From Gonatopus flavifemur (lineage: Eukaryota; Arthropoda; Insecta; Hymenoptera; Dryinidae), in assembly GCA_018340375.1 (NCBI GenBank), contig JAFFJZ010000001.1:34898001-34962000 (forward strand): 64,000 bases of DNA. Reading direction: 5' to 3'. Shown here one piece after another: positions 12,580-25,870 of the stretch. Within the stretch, counting starts at the first letter, position 1, and each line of letters opens with the position of its first letter. The notes below the pieces were generated by a model that saw only the letters and a program-made list of their open reading frames with translations, was not told the DNA's origin and made no database searches. The position numbers were made by a program, and so were the translations under genes.

Positions 12580-13110
12580 TACTCATCATCCACCACTCCT
12601 AAATGGACTAGATAGACTAAATTTTCCATTTAGATTCCAAGTCGAGGCGACAAATTCCAACAGTAGTCGTTTTGTGTGGGGTATTTCATTACTATCACGA
12701 TTCGATATTCATTCTAAATTGTAATCATCTCCTTTGATTATACTTCAGATAGTTTCAATGATCATATGTTTTTCTCGGTGCATAAACTTTTGTGTACATA
12801 AATATTTCCGATCATTCGAATAACTGTATTCGTTTTGAATGTAGGTTGAATATACTTTCAACTAAAAACGAAAATGAATGAATATGAAGAAATTTCTCAG
12901 CATAAGAAATATCTTCCTCCAGCAATACATAACAAAATATTCATCAAATCCTCCGCATTTCCGCGTTCATGAATTTCTGTATTTCTGTACTTTCTGAGAA
13001 GAGAAAAAAATAGGTGAATATAGGGTTCAAATGAGAGTAGCTTGGTCAACATGGAATCAAAATGACCCCACAATGGTGTTATTTTGATTAAAAATTGATT
13101 GAAGTGACAT
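12580..13110. other. gene-free DNA
   Basis: No gene or repeat boundary is supported. Confidence 0.5.
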
Positions 13111-13833
13111 CCTACATAACAATTTGTGTCTCACGATATCTTTCAGACAAATTTAAGGATGTCTTATGCAAAGTGTTGAGATATATTTTAGGGATCTAAA
13201 GCATGTCTCACATCTAAAACACATTTTTGAGATTTGTTATGGACGTGAGACATGTTTGGAATATTCAAAAGATATCTAAATACGTTGCATTCCTGGTAGA
13301 ATTTTATCTGGGCATTCCATTTACCATCCACGTACCTGATGGGACCCATGTGAGGCCAACTGGATAACACATTTCAGCCAATTTGACTTCAGTGCTCAAA
13401 CATTGAAGTGATTTATGTACATTTTTCATGCGTCAACTGATCGTACAGTAACATTGATAGTCAGAGGGATAAAAGGAAGCCCAAACGTTTCAATTTTCCA
13501 CTCGGGATTATTTTATTAATATAAATTCAAAAGCAACGTTCTTGACTTGAGATTACATTTCAAAATACATTTTCACCTCGTTCATATGTGTGATTATACT
13601 GAAAAAACATGATTTCACATTTCTAATTAACGATTTGAACTACATTCTAGCAATTCCCTGGGACACCTGAATGGGCACAGGCTAGAAAGTGCGTTACAAA
13701 ACTAACTAAAAAACAACATAACATCTGGGAAAACTAGCTCGGGCCCATCTAATTCCCAATCATAATTTCTATTAGGGATGAGACATCATGAAATTGTCTC
13801 AAATATATCGCAAGACATGAATTGTTATGTGGG
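13111..13833. repeat. possible element with CCTACATAACAATT ends
   Basis: CCTACATAACAATTTGTGTC at 13111 is matched in inverse at 13805-13833 (GACATGAATTGTTATGTGGGA). The arms are imperfect and the interior has no coding sequence. The ends resemble the CCCACACAGCA family at 42224-42527. Confidence 0.45.
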
Positions 13834-16210
13834 ATCATGATAACGAGATTTTGTCTGAGTTGTTCTCATAGCGATGCTTTTGATAAGCGAGCAATATGTT
13901 TCTGAAATTCTTCTTTCACCATGAACGCTCCAAATTTGATCATTCAAAATGATATTGATTCTTTATTCGAGACAAAATTATAGATGAAACTGCCATTAAT
14001 TCTTCTTGGACTGTATTGGAAAAAAAACATAAATATACGTGTATCCTTGAAATGGATTATGACAACGCGGATATGAAATGATAAAGATCAAAAAATTATG
14101 CAAACAAGTGCCGTTTCCGATTGCCTACGATTAAATTACATTGACAATATCAAAGATGACGTGGAACACAGATTGCAAATCTAAGAGACTCTTAAAAATC
14201 TATAGTATTTTGAGGGGTAAAGCATTCTGCACCGCTAAAAATGTTGTGACAGCAACCGGTCCACTCAAGGTTTGTGTTAAACACAATATATAAAATTGTC
14301 CAATCAACAGATTCGCAATGTCAAATTAACATTTTCGTGTTGATTCAATACATTTTTTGTGTTAAAATTTAACCAAAATTGCGAGCGACCGCTTGCGATA
14401 TACGCGTGTGTTGAAAATACATTAAATTTTTGACTTTGTGGGTATTTTTGAATAATTCTTTCTCTTTTGTGATGGAATTCTTAGATAGGATTGGACCTGA
14501 AAAATTGTCATGTGTTTCGATATATTTACTTGGGACCACATTGATCAAATCTCATAAGATTCTGTTGGATTCTTAGACTGCATAACAATTTTATACCGCA
14601 GCGACTTTATTTCATTTCATAAAATCCGATAGGATTCAGAAATGTATGCAATTGATTATAAGTATCGGACATAGACTGATGAGATTTTATTCGAAAAGAT
14701 AAGAATTTCACCACAAATAGTTGAATCGTGCAATATATTATCGGTACGAGCAAGTGGGTTTTATAAATTTTCAATGAGTATTATGAAGGTATCAAAGCAA
14801 TTCCTGCTGTAAAATCATGCGATACCATTTTTGAGATTTCTAGATCAATGTAATGTCATATAAACACTTACAATCCAAGATGATTCGGATAATGTTGCTA
14901 GAATATCCCGTGCAGTACAACCACTGTTCCTTCAGCTGAGACTTTGGTGGAATGGAAGTAGAAAATTGGTAGAGAAATGGGAGTCGTGGAAATGAGGTCG
15001 AAATAATGGAGAGGCGACGCACGGTGGGAAATTTTGGTGCGTTTATAGACAACTTAATACTCATCTGTCTCTGATGGGTTTTCTTTTCAAATACTCAGAA
15101 AGAGTTCCACTTTGACATATCAGTGCGGCATTTTTGTAATACTCAACCTAACCTCAGAAGAATTTCAATCAAAACTGAAAAAGAGGAGGTTGCAGATCAT
15201 CATTTTTCCCCCAAAAAACATGAAAGTCATGAATTTTGTAATGAAGAAGCGCAATAACACTATGAAAATTCGATTGAAATCACATAACCCATCCGAAGAT
15301 CAAGAATTTTTGTTAATGGAAATCACTTCTTCGAAATCTGGATAAAATAAACGGATATGCACACAAATTTGATTATTCGTAACAGAAAAGACCCACAGAA
15401 GTCGTCAAAAGCATTATCAACAACTGGTCACGAGTGATGTTTGGCGGTATCGATGTGTTTTTATTGAAAATTCATCGAGTTTTTGATGAATTGTATAAAT
15501 GAAAAAAAACGCAATGGATCTCGAAAGTAGACCACTCTCCGAATATTCGAAGAGAGAATTAACTCACATCCCATACAGCATAAGAGTTCCCACAAAGAGC
15601 TCCCGTTGTGCTGATAAATATGTGTTCATTATGAATATTTTGAATCCAAAATGCACCCTTAATAAGTAACTTGATGTTCAGAAAGAATTTATATCGAGAT
15701 TTCATAATGAATTCTGTGGACATTAAATACGTGTTCATTTTAAATTAATAATATTCATAATAAATACATATTGATCAGTAGACACCGGATTATATGCATA
15801 ATCAATATTCTCATATGCATTTTTCTTCCATTTTCATTGAACCGATGTACTTGCAATTGGATGTACATACTTATTTTCATCTAATAATCTCGTCCTCAGT
15901 TATCGACAAAACTGATTTGGTCCAACAGAAACAGTAACAATTACCTAATGCAGAAATTTTTGATTACGCATATTATCCGGTCTCTATTGATTGGCATAAC
16001 GGGACCTATTTCAGAGGTCTTGAGGAAGGTCTTCGTAAATCCGAATTGATTATTTGCGTTGGTTGGAATTGGATGAGAATTGAGTTTCAGACCGATTTTC
16101 GTCCATGAATGCACAAAAATTGTTCACTGTGCGACGGAAAAATATCTGCCCCCGTATTTTTAATCGAATTCATATTGGTGAAGTTACATGACCAAATCTG
16201 AAAATGTCTG
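13834..16210. other. gene-free DNA
   Basis: No gene is recognised. The 77-residue frame at 15112-15345 is Lys-rich, without domain or splice context. I make no functional call. Confidence 0.5.
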
Positions 16211-16585
16211 CACCGAGAAAATTTTATGTTTGAATTTATTCCCAGATAACATGTAAGCTTGCCATAAGCTTGCCAGACTTGTCTTTCGATTGTTTTTGAC
16301 TTGTTATTTGTTTTGTAAGCTTGTACCATTGCCATGTGTCAACTAGGAGGCTTACGTCAACCTTGTCACAAGCTTGCCTGACAACATTGCAGCAAGGTTA
16401 AATTGCTATCTGGGTTTGGATTGGCCAAACTTTGTTCGAATCAACTAAATGTCTACCAATTTTATTTCTACCAAATAAATTTCTAGTCATTTAAAATAAA
16501 ATTCACTTAAATCAAGTATAAAATGACGAGATCCAATGGAATGTCTAGTAGATTCATATTCAAGTAAACCATTTTTCTGGGTGTA
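16211..16585. mobile_element. element with CACC-AGAAAAA ends, interrupted by a second element
   Basis: The left part (16211-16240) and right part (16415-16585) together match the element at 21388-21627, including CAAACTTTGTTCGAATCAAC and the end CCATTTTTCTGGGTGTA. They are split by the insertion at 16241-16414. It is non-coding. Confidence 0.65.
16241..16414. mobile_element. nested TIR element, CCCAGATA ends
   Basis: This begins CCCAGATAAC and ends GCTATCTGGG. Inside are GTAAGCTTGCC words in both directions. Related sequence lies at about 7126-7240 and about 48850-49155. It interrupts the element at 16211-16585. Confidence 0.7.
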
Positions 16586-16601
16586 GGTGGAGGATCGGTA
16601 A

Positions 16602-17010
16602 TTGTACGATACCCCTGCGGGAAATGCCAAGCAGAACCAGGCAAAGAATTGTTATCAGGTTTTGAACGGTTTTTATCTCAGCAAATCCGATCAAGAACTG
16701 ACAAAACTTTCAGCCCATTTCATGCGGAATATCCGATTTGGTTAATGTCGGAAGCCAAAAATGTATATGTAGTTATATACAAATGTGAACATTTTTTTCA
16801 CATGGACTGACAACAATTTTTCGAAATGGTTCTCATTTGAATCCACAAACTGTAATTCCAGTCGAAAACTGAGGAAAATTGTTTGAACAATGATAATAGT
16901 ACTGAGAATAATCCAATTGAACGATTTCGGACAAAACCAGATAGAAAGTTTGTCAGTTTGTGACCGGAGTTTCTGAGACCAAAATCGTTCAAAAACCCTA
17001 TTGTGTAAGT
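16602..17010. repeat. GCCAGGCAGAACC-type repeat, diverged copy
   Basis: It starts with CTGCGGGAAATGCCAAGCAG. Its wording (TTATCAGGTTTTGAACGG; AAAGTTTGTCAGTTTGTGACC in inverse near the right end) matches the better-bounded copy at 20661-20966. Confidence 0.5.
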
Positions 17011-20000
17011 TCTTTGAGGGCATTCTAAGTTCTTCATCATTGATTACGAATTAGCGAATCTTACCTTTTTTGCTTATCGAGGTGAAAACTACGGCGTGAT
17101 ATAAAGCGTCACTTATCCATCAACGAATCAATGCACCTTCACGTTTGCTCGAACTTTGCGAATGATTTCATCGATCGCACTGATGGAATCGAATGTATTT
17201 TTATGCAAAATACCTTAAAACTTGTTCTTAATCCAATGATTGGAAACACAGGGTATATCCCAAATAATACGGCGATTGAACAATCAGTAACAATTTATAA
17301 TTCAAACAAATTTTATTCGACAAGAAATTATTTATTCTGTCCATAACAAAGAAAAAACGCATATCCAAGAAATGGAGACCAACTCTACGATACTTGCGTA
17401 TGACGATAGTTATTTATGTATCCACACCTAAATAGCAAACCCATCGATCCAGGTGATTTATTACTAACAATATGTGAATGAAAATCTTATATTTTTCGAT
17501 ACTCTCTTTATCGACATAACCGTATTAATCCAATTTTTAATCCAATAGGGGCATGATCTGATTTCGAAAATGTATACAATGTATTTTCCTGCAATCAAAA
17601 AATTCATTGAAAATTCAATTAATTTTTTTTTATGATTACCAATGTCATTTTCGAAATTCGATCTTTGTCTCGCTCTACTCCTCTGTCTGTTGAAAAAAAA
17701 CACCGTAGTTGCCTCTGCAATTCCTGAACCCGGGAAAATGTATCGAATCGCTTTAGGTCGAATTAGGTCGGATGAATGAAACAAGTACGATCCTTAAGGA
17801 ACTTTGTTTTCAATCGATTCAATCACAGAAAATCTAGAAGAAAAATCCCTATCAAAATTCTCGCATGAAAATAAAACCTACTAATACTAGAAAAGAATAT
17901 CGATCCTTTTTCCAATGAAAATCCCCACGGTAATTTCAATCTCAAGTTTAATCAGATTATCGAAGAAAAAGGATTTTCGAATGGAAAATTTTGCAATGAA
18001 GTTAATCAAAAATTAATAATACGAACCACCAATGAACTTCATAAAATGAAGCACCAATACAAATCGTCCAATCGTTGAAATAAAAATGGAAAAACGATGA
18101 TGATGATAAATACAATGTTAAATTAATAGTACAATATATTGATTTTCATCAATGTGATCACCGATTGTAAAATATCATCGAAGAGAAGTTATAAATGCTA
18201 CTATATATTTTATGATTTCCATCGATATTCATGACGCATAAGATCGTTCTGTGGATATTTCATGAAAATTCTGCCAAGGTGAATAAATGACGAAAAGACT
18301 GTCTCAAACATTCTATGATACAGAAAATATAGCTCTCGATACTCCATAGAATCTCTTATAGGTGTCGTGAGAACGTTCTATGAATATTTGAAACAGCCTC
18401 ATTCGAATGTTCTGCGAAAATTTTATGCGTGTTTCTTATCCGCATCTTATCAGAATACCCTCAGAATATTCTATGCCACATGGATACGACTATCGAGCGT
18501 CAAATAACGAGAAAATAAAAGACGATAGCTACTCTCGAATTGGAGAGAGTCGTTTCTACTTTTGACGTATATTAATTGTTATGCTATATCCGCTCAAAAA
18601 TCTCTTGTTTACAATACGTATGATGTAAATGCTGAGCGTATGGACTCAATACGATCGAAATCTTTTCCGAAACAAAACTTATTGTGCAAGTGTCCTTCCA
18701 ATGCATTCAATCGGTCGTGCGCTCATCTATCGACAACCAACAAATCTTCTCTACAGCACTTCTAGATTTAGTCGGACTTATCAACTTATCATTTCACGGC
18801 CCAACTAAAATGTATATCATTATTATTAATGATGATAATAAAAGTCACTATAGAATCAAGAAAATTAAGGATAACGGAAGTCTCGTTAAAGCATGTAATA
18901 TCTTAGTACGAAATGGACCGCATTTCTAATACAATACTTATCTGTAAGTGCTCGTAGCTGTTCTGAAAATATTAATTTTGCGAATTCTAATATTAAAAAC
19001 TGTCAAATATTGTACATTTGCAGAATATTTATCTACACACAGCGATACTTATTATAAATTATTAACTAAAGTTGAATATATATCATACGTTTGATCTTCT
19101 CAGTTATTTCACCTTATATGCCCCTCCTACCATCTGTATTTCTTTGGGGTTCAAACATTTCCCCATGTGGAAACTGCCAAAGTCGACAAATGGCCTGATG
19201 CTGGTAAGGTTATATTTGCCAAACTTTGGCGGGAACAATGTTTCTATCCAGGGTCATTATTATTTTTCAATTGGCACGAACTATTCGACGAATTTCGAAC
19301 GGTATTGATTTCAGTCTTGGCCCAGTATTAAATCGATACCGTTTGGACAAGGTTGGAATGCCAGAATTCTACCATAGTCGGCGCATAAGAACGAACAGTA
19401 CTGGACACGGTTGTAAATGTTATACAGGCCCTTATGTAAAATGATGTTATCATGTCGACTTCTTGCCAGTTTTGATAGCTTTGGTAGATTCGGATTTCTC
19501 AGTACTGGCAACTCTGGCAGCAGTACTGAGCCAGTTTCGGCCCGTGTTTACCTTTCCCCATGGGTTATTGTATGAAATTCTAGATATCGTTCTGTTATAA
19601 AACTGAATTAATTCAGCAAGAGTTCATAACGGAACAATAAGAATTTGTAATAGATCGAGTTTCTGAACTCTTGTGTTGTGCACCCTGCTGAAAATGCGAG
19701 GAAAAAACTGCCAGAAAATATTCCTGGCAGGATATTCCAATTTTTGGCAGGATATTCCAATTTCGTAAGTCCGGACGAAACCATGTGGAAATTTCGCAGT
19801 TTTTGAGTGGATTTTCTCGGACAAAAACCGTTCAAATTCTGACGACTAGTTTTTTGTCTGGCTCTACCTGGCATTTTCAGCGGGTTGAGGCATCTTGCGT
19901 GTTGGTAAAATACAATATCCCAGAGACAACTGAACATTTTATCATATACAGGGGGTCTGACAATGAACCTGAACTACCTGGCTTTCACTAGCGTATTCCT

Positions 20001-20441
20001 GAGAAAAAACTGAACAACTTTTCCATTCATCTTTTGTCGATTCGAAATTGGGGTTTTGAGTTATAAACAGAATAAGTTAACCATCCAGCTTATGACGTGT
20101 ACATTGGCTACTCCAATGATCGAAGAGTAGCATCTTGTGATATTTGTGTGATGATACTTGATTGATTAGAGTCAACTCGGAGATTAAGCGTCGGATTAAA
20201 AAATGGTAAATGGTGAAGTAGTTCATTTTCCTCTTAGGAAGACGTTGGTGAAAGGCAGCTAGTTTGTTTTGAGACAACCTGACGGAAAAAATATTTTTAT
20301 TCCTCCAGAAAAACTCATGTTTTCTCTCCACATTTCAAATATTCTTTGAAAGGTACGATTTCAAGACGTTCTCCAATGCGTTGTTCTGGTAAAAATGGAA
20401 CATGGGTGAGTCACCACATAATGTGAGTAATGTATAATATA
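17011..20441. other. gene-free DNA with repeat fragments
   Basis: A hairpin of about 100 bp (GACTGTCTCAAACATTCTATG with inverse) lies at 18297-18402. At 19680-19890 the GCCAG/CCTGGCAG wording belongs to the family at 20661-20966. Around 19140-19560 are paired CCCCATG words of an undefined repeat. No gene is supported. Confidence 0.45.
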
Positions 20442-20551
20442 ACCACACAGCAACACAGTTCCAGAAGAATTGTTAAAGAATTCATAAAGAACAACATCAG
20501 TTCAATGAGAATTCTTCATGGATTCTTCTGGGACTGCGATGTTTTGTGGGT
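20442..20551. mobile_element. short TIR element, ACCACACAGCA ends
   Basis: ACCACACAGCAACACAGTTCC at the left pairs with GGGACTGCGATGTTTTGTGGGT at the right. An inner stem contains AGAAGAATT/AATTCTTC. It is about 110 bp. Confidence 0.6.
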
Positions 20552-20660
20552 AATGTAATCATTTTGTAACTCTTCTTGGAGAGTGCAACGCGCGCTTTGG
20601 ATTTTGCAGTCTTCATTAACTCTTACAACACGTCCCATCAACCTTGAAGTTGATGCTACT

Positions 20661-20966
20661 AAAAATGCCAGGCAGAATCGAACAGGTAATTGTTATCAGA
20701 CTTTGAACGATTTCTTTCCCAGGTAATCCGAGCAAAAACTCACAAACTTTCTACCCGATTTGGTCCGCACTCACCAACTCGGAATACCTTGTCGAAAACT
20801 GACGAAAATGTTCGTGCCAGGTTTTGAAAGGATGTTACAATTTAGTGATTTTGGAACAAATCGGGTAGAAAATTTGTCAGTTTTTGCCTGAATTATGTGG
20901 GAAAGAAACCGTTTGAAGCCTAAAAACAATTTTCTGTTCGGTTCTGTCTGGCATTTTTTGCAGGGT
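20661..20966. mobile_element. TIR element, AAAATGCCAGGCAGAA ends
   Basis: AAAAATGCCAGGCAGAATCG pairs with the right end CGGTTCTGTCTGGCATTTTT. Matching inner blocks (GAACGATTT, CAAACTTTCTACCCGATTTG) occur in both arms. Fragments lie near 10250, 16602-17010 and 19680-19890. Confidence 0.75.
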
Positions 20967-21187
20967 TCACATCACTTTCAAAAAGTTTCATCGTAGTACG
21001 CTCTTGGAGGATCTTAACGGATCTCTCATGATCGTCCAGACATATTATTCTAAATTTTGTTGAAACCCTGGTGAAAATGAGGCGTTGAAGCGCGACAAAC
21101 GCGTGAGGTAAGATTCATCTAAGCGTATCAAAGAGTGATCTAGGCGTAATTTAGGGGAGAATTGGAATATTTTTTTCACGCTTCAAA

Positions 21188-22077
21188 CCCAGTAAACACA
21201 CGCACGTTTTAAAAACGTCAAAAACAGTCAATAACCACACGTTGTGAATTAGTAATATTCTTGCGTTGATTGAACGTAAAAATGTCGCGACAGATCACGT
21301 GGTTTTCAACCATAAAATAACGTCATCTCAACGGTTTGAACATCGTTTAAAAGACGTCAAATATTGACGTGTCCTAATGATGTTTCTACAACCAGGGAAA
21401 TTTATATTTGGATTTATTTAAATTGACTAAACTTTGTTTGAATCAACTAAATTTTCTACTTAAACATGAACCTACTAGAGTTTTAGTTGAATCAAATAAA
21501 AAATTTATTCCATTCAAATAAACTTTTATCAATTTCAAATAAAATTTACTTGAATCGAGTAAAATTTCATTGAATGCAATGAAATGTCTAGTAGGTTTAC
21601 ATTCAAGTAAACTATTTTTCTGGGTGTAAAACGTGAATTGAATCCAACAAATTTTTTTTTGAAAACTTTTCATTCAATATCGAGAACAATAGTATTTCTG
21701 AGTATGACAGAATTTGGAAAGTATGCCACACTATTTACTATTTGCTCTTTGTTGAAATTTTAACCATTGTTCGGTTTCGTTCGACATTTTTAGCAGAATA
21801 TCTTCAATTGAAGTTCAAACACTAGGTGTTATGAACACATTTTAAACGCGTAATTCAAACCCGTTCAAAACACGTCTTTTGAGCACGTCGTTTGATGGTT
21901 ATTTTTGGATATTAGGTCAAATTACACGTCATCAAAACGTAATTCCTCGTCGTCTATTTCCCTATCAAATTTCAACTGAAGATCAACGTTATGAAATCAA
22001 CGACTAACGTCCGTTTGACAGTCTAACGTTCTTTCAACGTTGAAATAACGTGTGTGTGTTTATTGGGAATGTTCCAA
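21188..22077. mobile_element. TIR element, CCCAGTAAACACACG ends
   Basis: The left end CCCAGTAAACACACGCACGT is mirrored by the right end ACGTGTGTGTGTTTATTGGG. Many AACGTT/ACGTC words fill the arms. The element is interrupted by 21388-21627. It has no coding capacity. Confidence 0.75.
21388..21627. mobile_element. nested element, second copy of the 16211-16585 family
   Basis: The body contains ACTAAACTTTGTTTGAATCAAC and ends CTATTTTTCTGGGTGTA, matching the copy at 16211-16585. It lies wholly inside the CCCAGTAAACACA element. Confidence 0.65.
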
Positions 22078-22231
22078 TAATCGCTTTCTTTACTCGAAAT
22101 ATATGAAGCAGAGTTATAATCGTTTGATTCTGGCCAATGTAATTATCTCCACTGGAAGGAAAGATTGGTAATAGTGATGGAATATATTCTTAAATATGAG
22201 CAATCAGATATTCGATAACATTGATCAAATA

Positions 22232-22444
22232 CTGTTCTTAAAGTTTGAATCGTTTATGAGAATGAAACGAAAATTCCAACTCATAAAATTTGATAAATCA
22301 TCGGTGTCTACGTTCTCGAACCAACTCCTTGGAACTGAAAACATCGTTTGAAGAATGGAACTCAAGATTTCAAGTCTTTAACAACAGAGTATTTCGCTAT
22401 TCTATTAGGAATTCGTTTCAATAAACGATTCAAACTTCAACAAT
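22232..22444. repeat. ~210 bp palindromic dispersed repeat, copy 2
   Basis: CTGTTCTTAAAGTTTGAATCG pairs with ACGATTCAAACTTCAACAATA. It belongs to the same family as 4708-4922, 24144-24352 and 30900-31112. Confidence 0.75.
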
Positions 22445-22498
22445 ATGATCGAATATAAATAATATTCGTGAAACATTTCATAATTATGAACATATATA

Positions 22499-23976
22499 CA
22501 GTAGAACCTCGCTTATCCGGCTCTCTATTAACCGAGGCTCCGCGTTATCCGAGGTAAAATTTCCCCGTCCCGACTAGAAAAAATACAGGGGCCATTATCA
22601 TGATAGGATCATGACAGCCCTGATAATGTAGCCCGATCGGGACCCGATCACACATGTAACGCAAAGGCGTGATGAGGAAACGATCAGGTAAGAATGATCA
22701 GGACCTCGTGAGTTAACCTAATTAGAAAAGGTACCAATAAACCAGAAAAAGTGCTAGGGCCATCATCAAGTTCAAATCATGTCAGCCAGATTCTACTATC
22801 AGGTCTTGATAACGCAGCCTGATCGGGACCTGATCATACATGTAATACAGTGGTCCCGTGATGAACCGATAAAAAAGAAATGGAATAATCTCAAATGAAT
22901 ATGTATGAAACTGATTTTTAGCACCATCTGGCGAAAAACTTGCATCAATAGAGTGTGGAATACGGCGTATGTCTTGTACAAATCATGATTCCGACGATGG
23001 CATATAACCTCTCTTTCCAAGTGACATTTGCAACCTTTTTAACCTCTCATTTTCTATCATATAACTGAATGGAATCTGAAGTTTTAAAAAAATATGTGGA
23101 AATGGGTTTCAGAATAGATAGACACTTGAATGGATAGATGGATAGGCGGATGGTTGATGAGAGTAGAGTACCGAGTCTTAGTTACACTCCGTGGCAAAAT
23201 AGGTTTTTCAGATCAGGCATATATGAAAGGGCCCAACATGATCCTGGTCATATTAGCTGATGTTAGTCTACCATATACGAAGAAAATCCCATTTTATATT
23301 CCAAGATATCTTTTGAATTTTTCAGATTTCTCTCAGAAATGAGGACGATAAGGCATCGATTTTTATAACTCAACCATATAGGGGCCTGATAAGGATTGGA
23401 TTCTCTAACACTACATAAATCTGTTGTGAAATGAGTATTTCATGACAGGGACATACGGGAGGAGCCGACGTGGCCCTGACTATATTACCTGGTGTCACTT
23501 GATTGTATGTGGAGAAATCTATACCTGAGGCAAATCTAATAGGCCCCGATAAGGCCCCGGTTCAATATCCTTGTCACGGTCTGCGTCGGAAAATCCATAT
23601 TCCATGTTAGGATGACATATCAGACCCCGGTGAGGCGCGGATCTTCTTACCTGGTTGCACATATCTTTATGTGAAACCACGTCTACTCAAGGCACATACA
23701 TGAGGGCTTGGTCAAAAACTGATATCATGACCTGATGGGACTCCAATTAGCACAGCATGAGAGGCAATGCGATCCTGACCTGGTCATGATCAGGCATACC
23801 TTAATAAGGTATACCTTAAGATTCCCCAATCATGCCCTTATGGCTGATCGGGTAAATTTCTAGTCGGGTGTATCACCTCGGATAAACGGGGTTCTACTGT
23901 GTGTTTCCGTATTATCCAAGGTAAACTCTCCGAGTAGGCTCTCCCCACATTACCTCGGATAAACGAAGTTCTACTG
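22499..23976. mobile_element. pogo/Tigger-like TIR element, interrupted
   Basis: It begins CAGTAGAACCTCGCTTATCC and ends CGGATAAACGAAGTTCTACTG, with TA on both outer sides (22497-22498, 23977-23978). Such ends and the TA target are typical of pogo/Tigger-type transposons. No transposase frame is present. Most of its length is the insertion at 22569-23868. A third end-like motif, GGTTCTACTGTG, lies at about 23890-23902. Confidence 0.8.
22569..23868. mobile_element. nested 1.3 kb element, CCCGACTAGAAA ends
   Basis: CCCGACTAGAAAAAATACAG at the left and GGTAAATTTCTAGTCGGG at the right are inverted. The interior is full of short GATCAGGACCTGAT-like and AGGCCCGA words, and no protein is recognised. 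It sits inside the pogo-like element. Confidence 0.7.
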
Positions 23977-24109
23977 TAATGTATTTAATAATTGTCATCA
24001 ATTATTGTATGAAGATCATTGAATTTTTGTATAATGTTATCGAATATTTGATTGTTCATATTTAAGAATATATTTGATGAAAGCTGTTACCAGCCTTTTT
24101 TCTAGTGTG

Positions 24110-24659
24110 CCCGAGAAAAAAAGATTAGATCTGATGAGATCATATTGTCGAAGTTTGAATCGTTTATTGAATCGGATTAGTAATCAAATAACGAAATACT
24201 CAGCCATTGAAGACTCAAAATCTTGTAGCACATTCTTTGAATGATATTTCCAGGTCTAAGGGGTTATTTGGAGAAGATGAATAACGATGATTCGTTATAT
24301 TTTGAGAGTTTGAATTTTCTTTCGTTTCTAAAAACGTTTCGAACTTCAACCACATATGAGATCTAAGGAGATCTCATCAGATTTAAATTCTAGCCAACAT
24401 CTCTACAAATCTGTTCATATCTACTTACATCTGAACATCTCAACTCAGGCAACAATCTTTGGAGTTTTCCGGTATCCATTTATTCTCAAAAATTCCAATC
24501 TTGCAAGGGATCCAAAAAAACATTGGAAAATTCAAAAATATCTGGAGATTTCTGTGGATTTGCGTAGATCTTTCTTGCTAAAATTTGGATCTGAAGAGAT
24601 CTAGACCTAGATCAAGAAATCTACCTAGATCTCAGTAGATCTCATCTTTTTTTCTCGGG
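24110..24659. mobile_element. TIR element dense in AGATCT, second member
   Basis: CCCGAGAAAAAAAGATTAGA pairs with the right end TCATCTTTTTTTCTCGGGT. AGATCT words recur in both arms. A palindromic repeat is inserted at 24144-24352. Compare 11916-12244. Confidence 0.75.
24144..24352. repeat. ~210 bp palindromic dispersed repeat, copy 3 (nested)
   Basis: TTGTCGAAGTTTGAATCG pairs with CGTTTCGAACTTCAACCA. CATAT lies on both sides, a possible short target duplication. The copy splits the AGATCT-rich element. Confidence 0.7.
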
Positions 24660-25036
24660 TGATCAGCTAATTAAGTGCAATTATTGCCGTACACGCATAG
24701 AAAAATTCACTAAAAACTTATTACACTTTACTGTGATGTGTTATATTTTGTCATTGAAATTACTATATTTTCTACCGCAAAGTGACGGAATTCTGTTATT
24801 TCTTGATACAGTATACTCATTTTAATGGCAAAACATAATTCAGATCCTTGAAATTTGATTTTGTGCCTACTTGACTGTAAAGTGTAGTAATTTTTCACTT
24901 CCATGTTCTTTGTATATAAGTAAAGGGAAGTATTGCAATAGGAAAAAATCCATGGTGCAAAAGGGGGTATTTCGCCTTTGCCAAACGCATCAGAACGTCG
25001 AAAAAATGCGATTCCCAAAAATGACTGTGTGTATTT

Positions 25037-25870
25037 GTGTGTGCACCTGATTCTTTGACGCACGATAATTTCGCTCAGAATGCACCGATTGGAATAATTT
25101 TCTCCCCATATGTTTGTCTTAGAGAGGACTCAGGGTCTATTTATTTTGGTATCGATCGGGTAACGCGTTTGGAAAATATCGAGGAATATTGTTTGAAAAA
25201 TTGTGATTTTGCGATCTCGTATATCTTTGCTCCTCGTTATCCGATTGCGATGAAATTTATAACAGGTTCCAGCTGTAATCCAATAATGTCCCCACATGAG
25301 TTTCATTCCAATTGGTTGGAAAATGTAGACAATGTTTTTTTTTGCAATCAGTATCATTTGACGATATTTTGAGAGCATCCCTTGCCTGTGTTCGTTTCAT
25401 CCGAATGCCATAGAACTCTGAGCATAGTCGATCCTTGGGATGTTAATCGTGTGATACAAGTTTCAGGCAAAACGGAATTGAGGGAAGAGAAGGGTGAGCA
25501 CTGAACTTCAAAAGAAAATGTCGAAATTTCGTAAATGCCACTATTATGCGAATATCTTCCGTTTTCATTATCCGATCGTTATGAGATTTTTACCACAGGT
25601 ATATACAGTTTCGATAGCGATTCCATACAAGTTTCAATCTGATTCTCCCAAAAAAATGAAGAAGGGAAAGGAAACATGTTATCGATAATTGTAATTTTGC
25701 GACCGCTCGTATTTGCGTTTCTGGCTACTCGATTGCAATGAAATTTACACCACTTTTTATTCATGACTACATAACTGTTCCATGCGAGTTTCATCCCAAT
25801 TGGTGGAAAACTGTGGTACAAATGGCTCCCCTGTTTGGAAGGGAAAAGTTTTCGTTTGTTCTATGTCACT
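25037..25870 (+). repeat. dispersed repeat, two partial tandem units
   Basis: A unit with CGATTGCGATGAAATTTAT and GAGTTTCATTCCAATTGG (about 25240-25330) recurs with changes at 25725-25815. The first unit also recurs in inverse orientation at 62280-62600. The 111-residue frame at 25037-25372 lies in it. No family is recognised, so this may be a remnant of a larger element. Confidence 0.6.
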
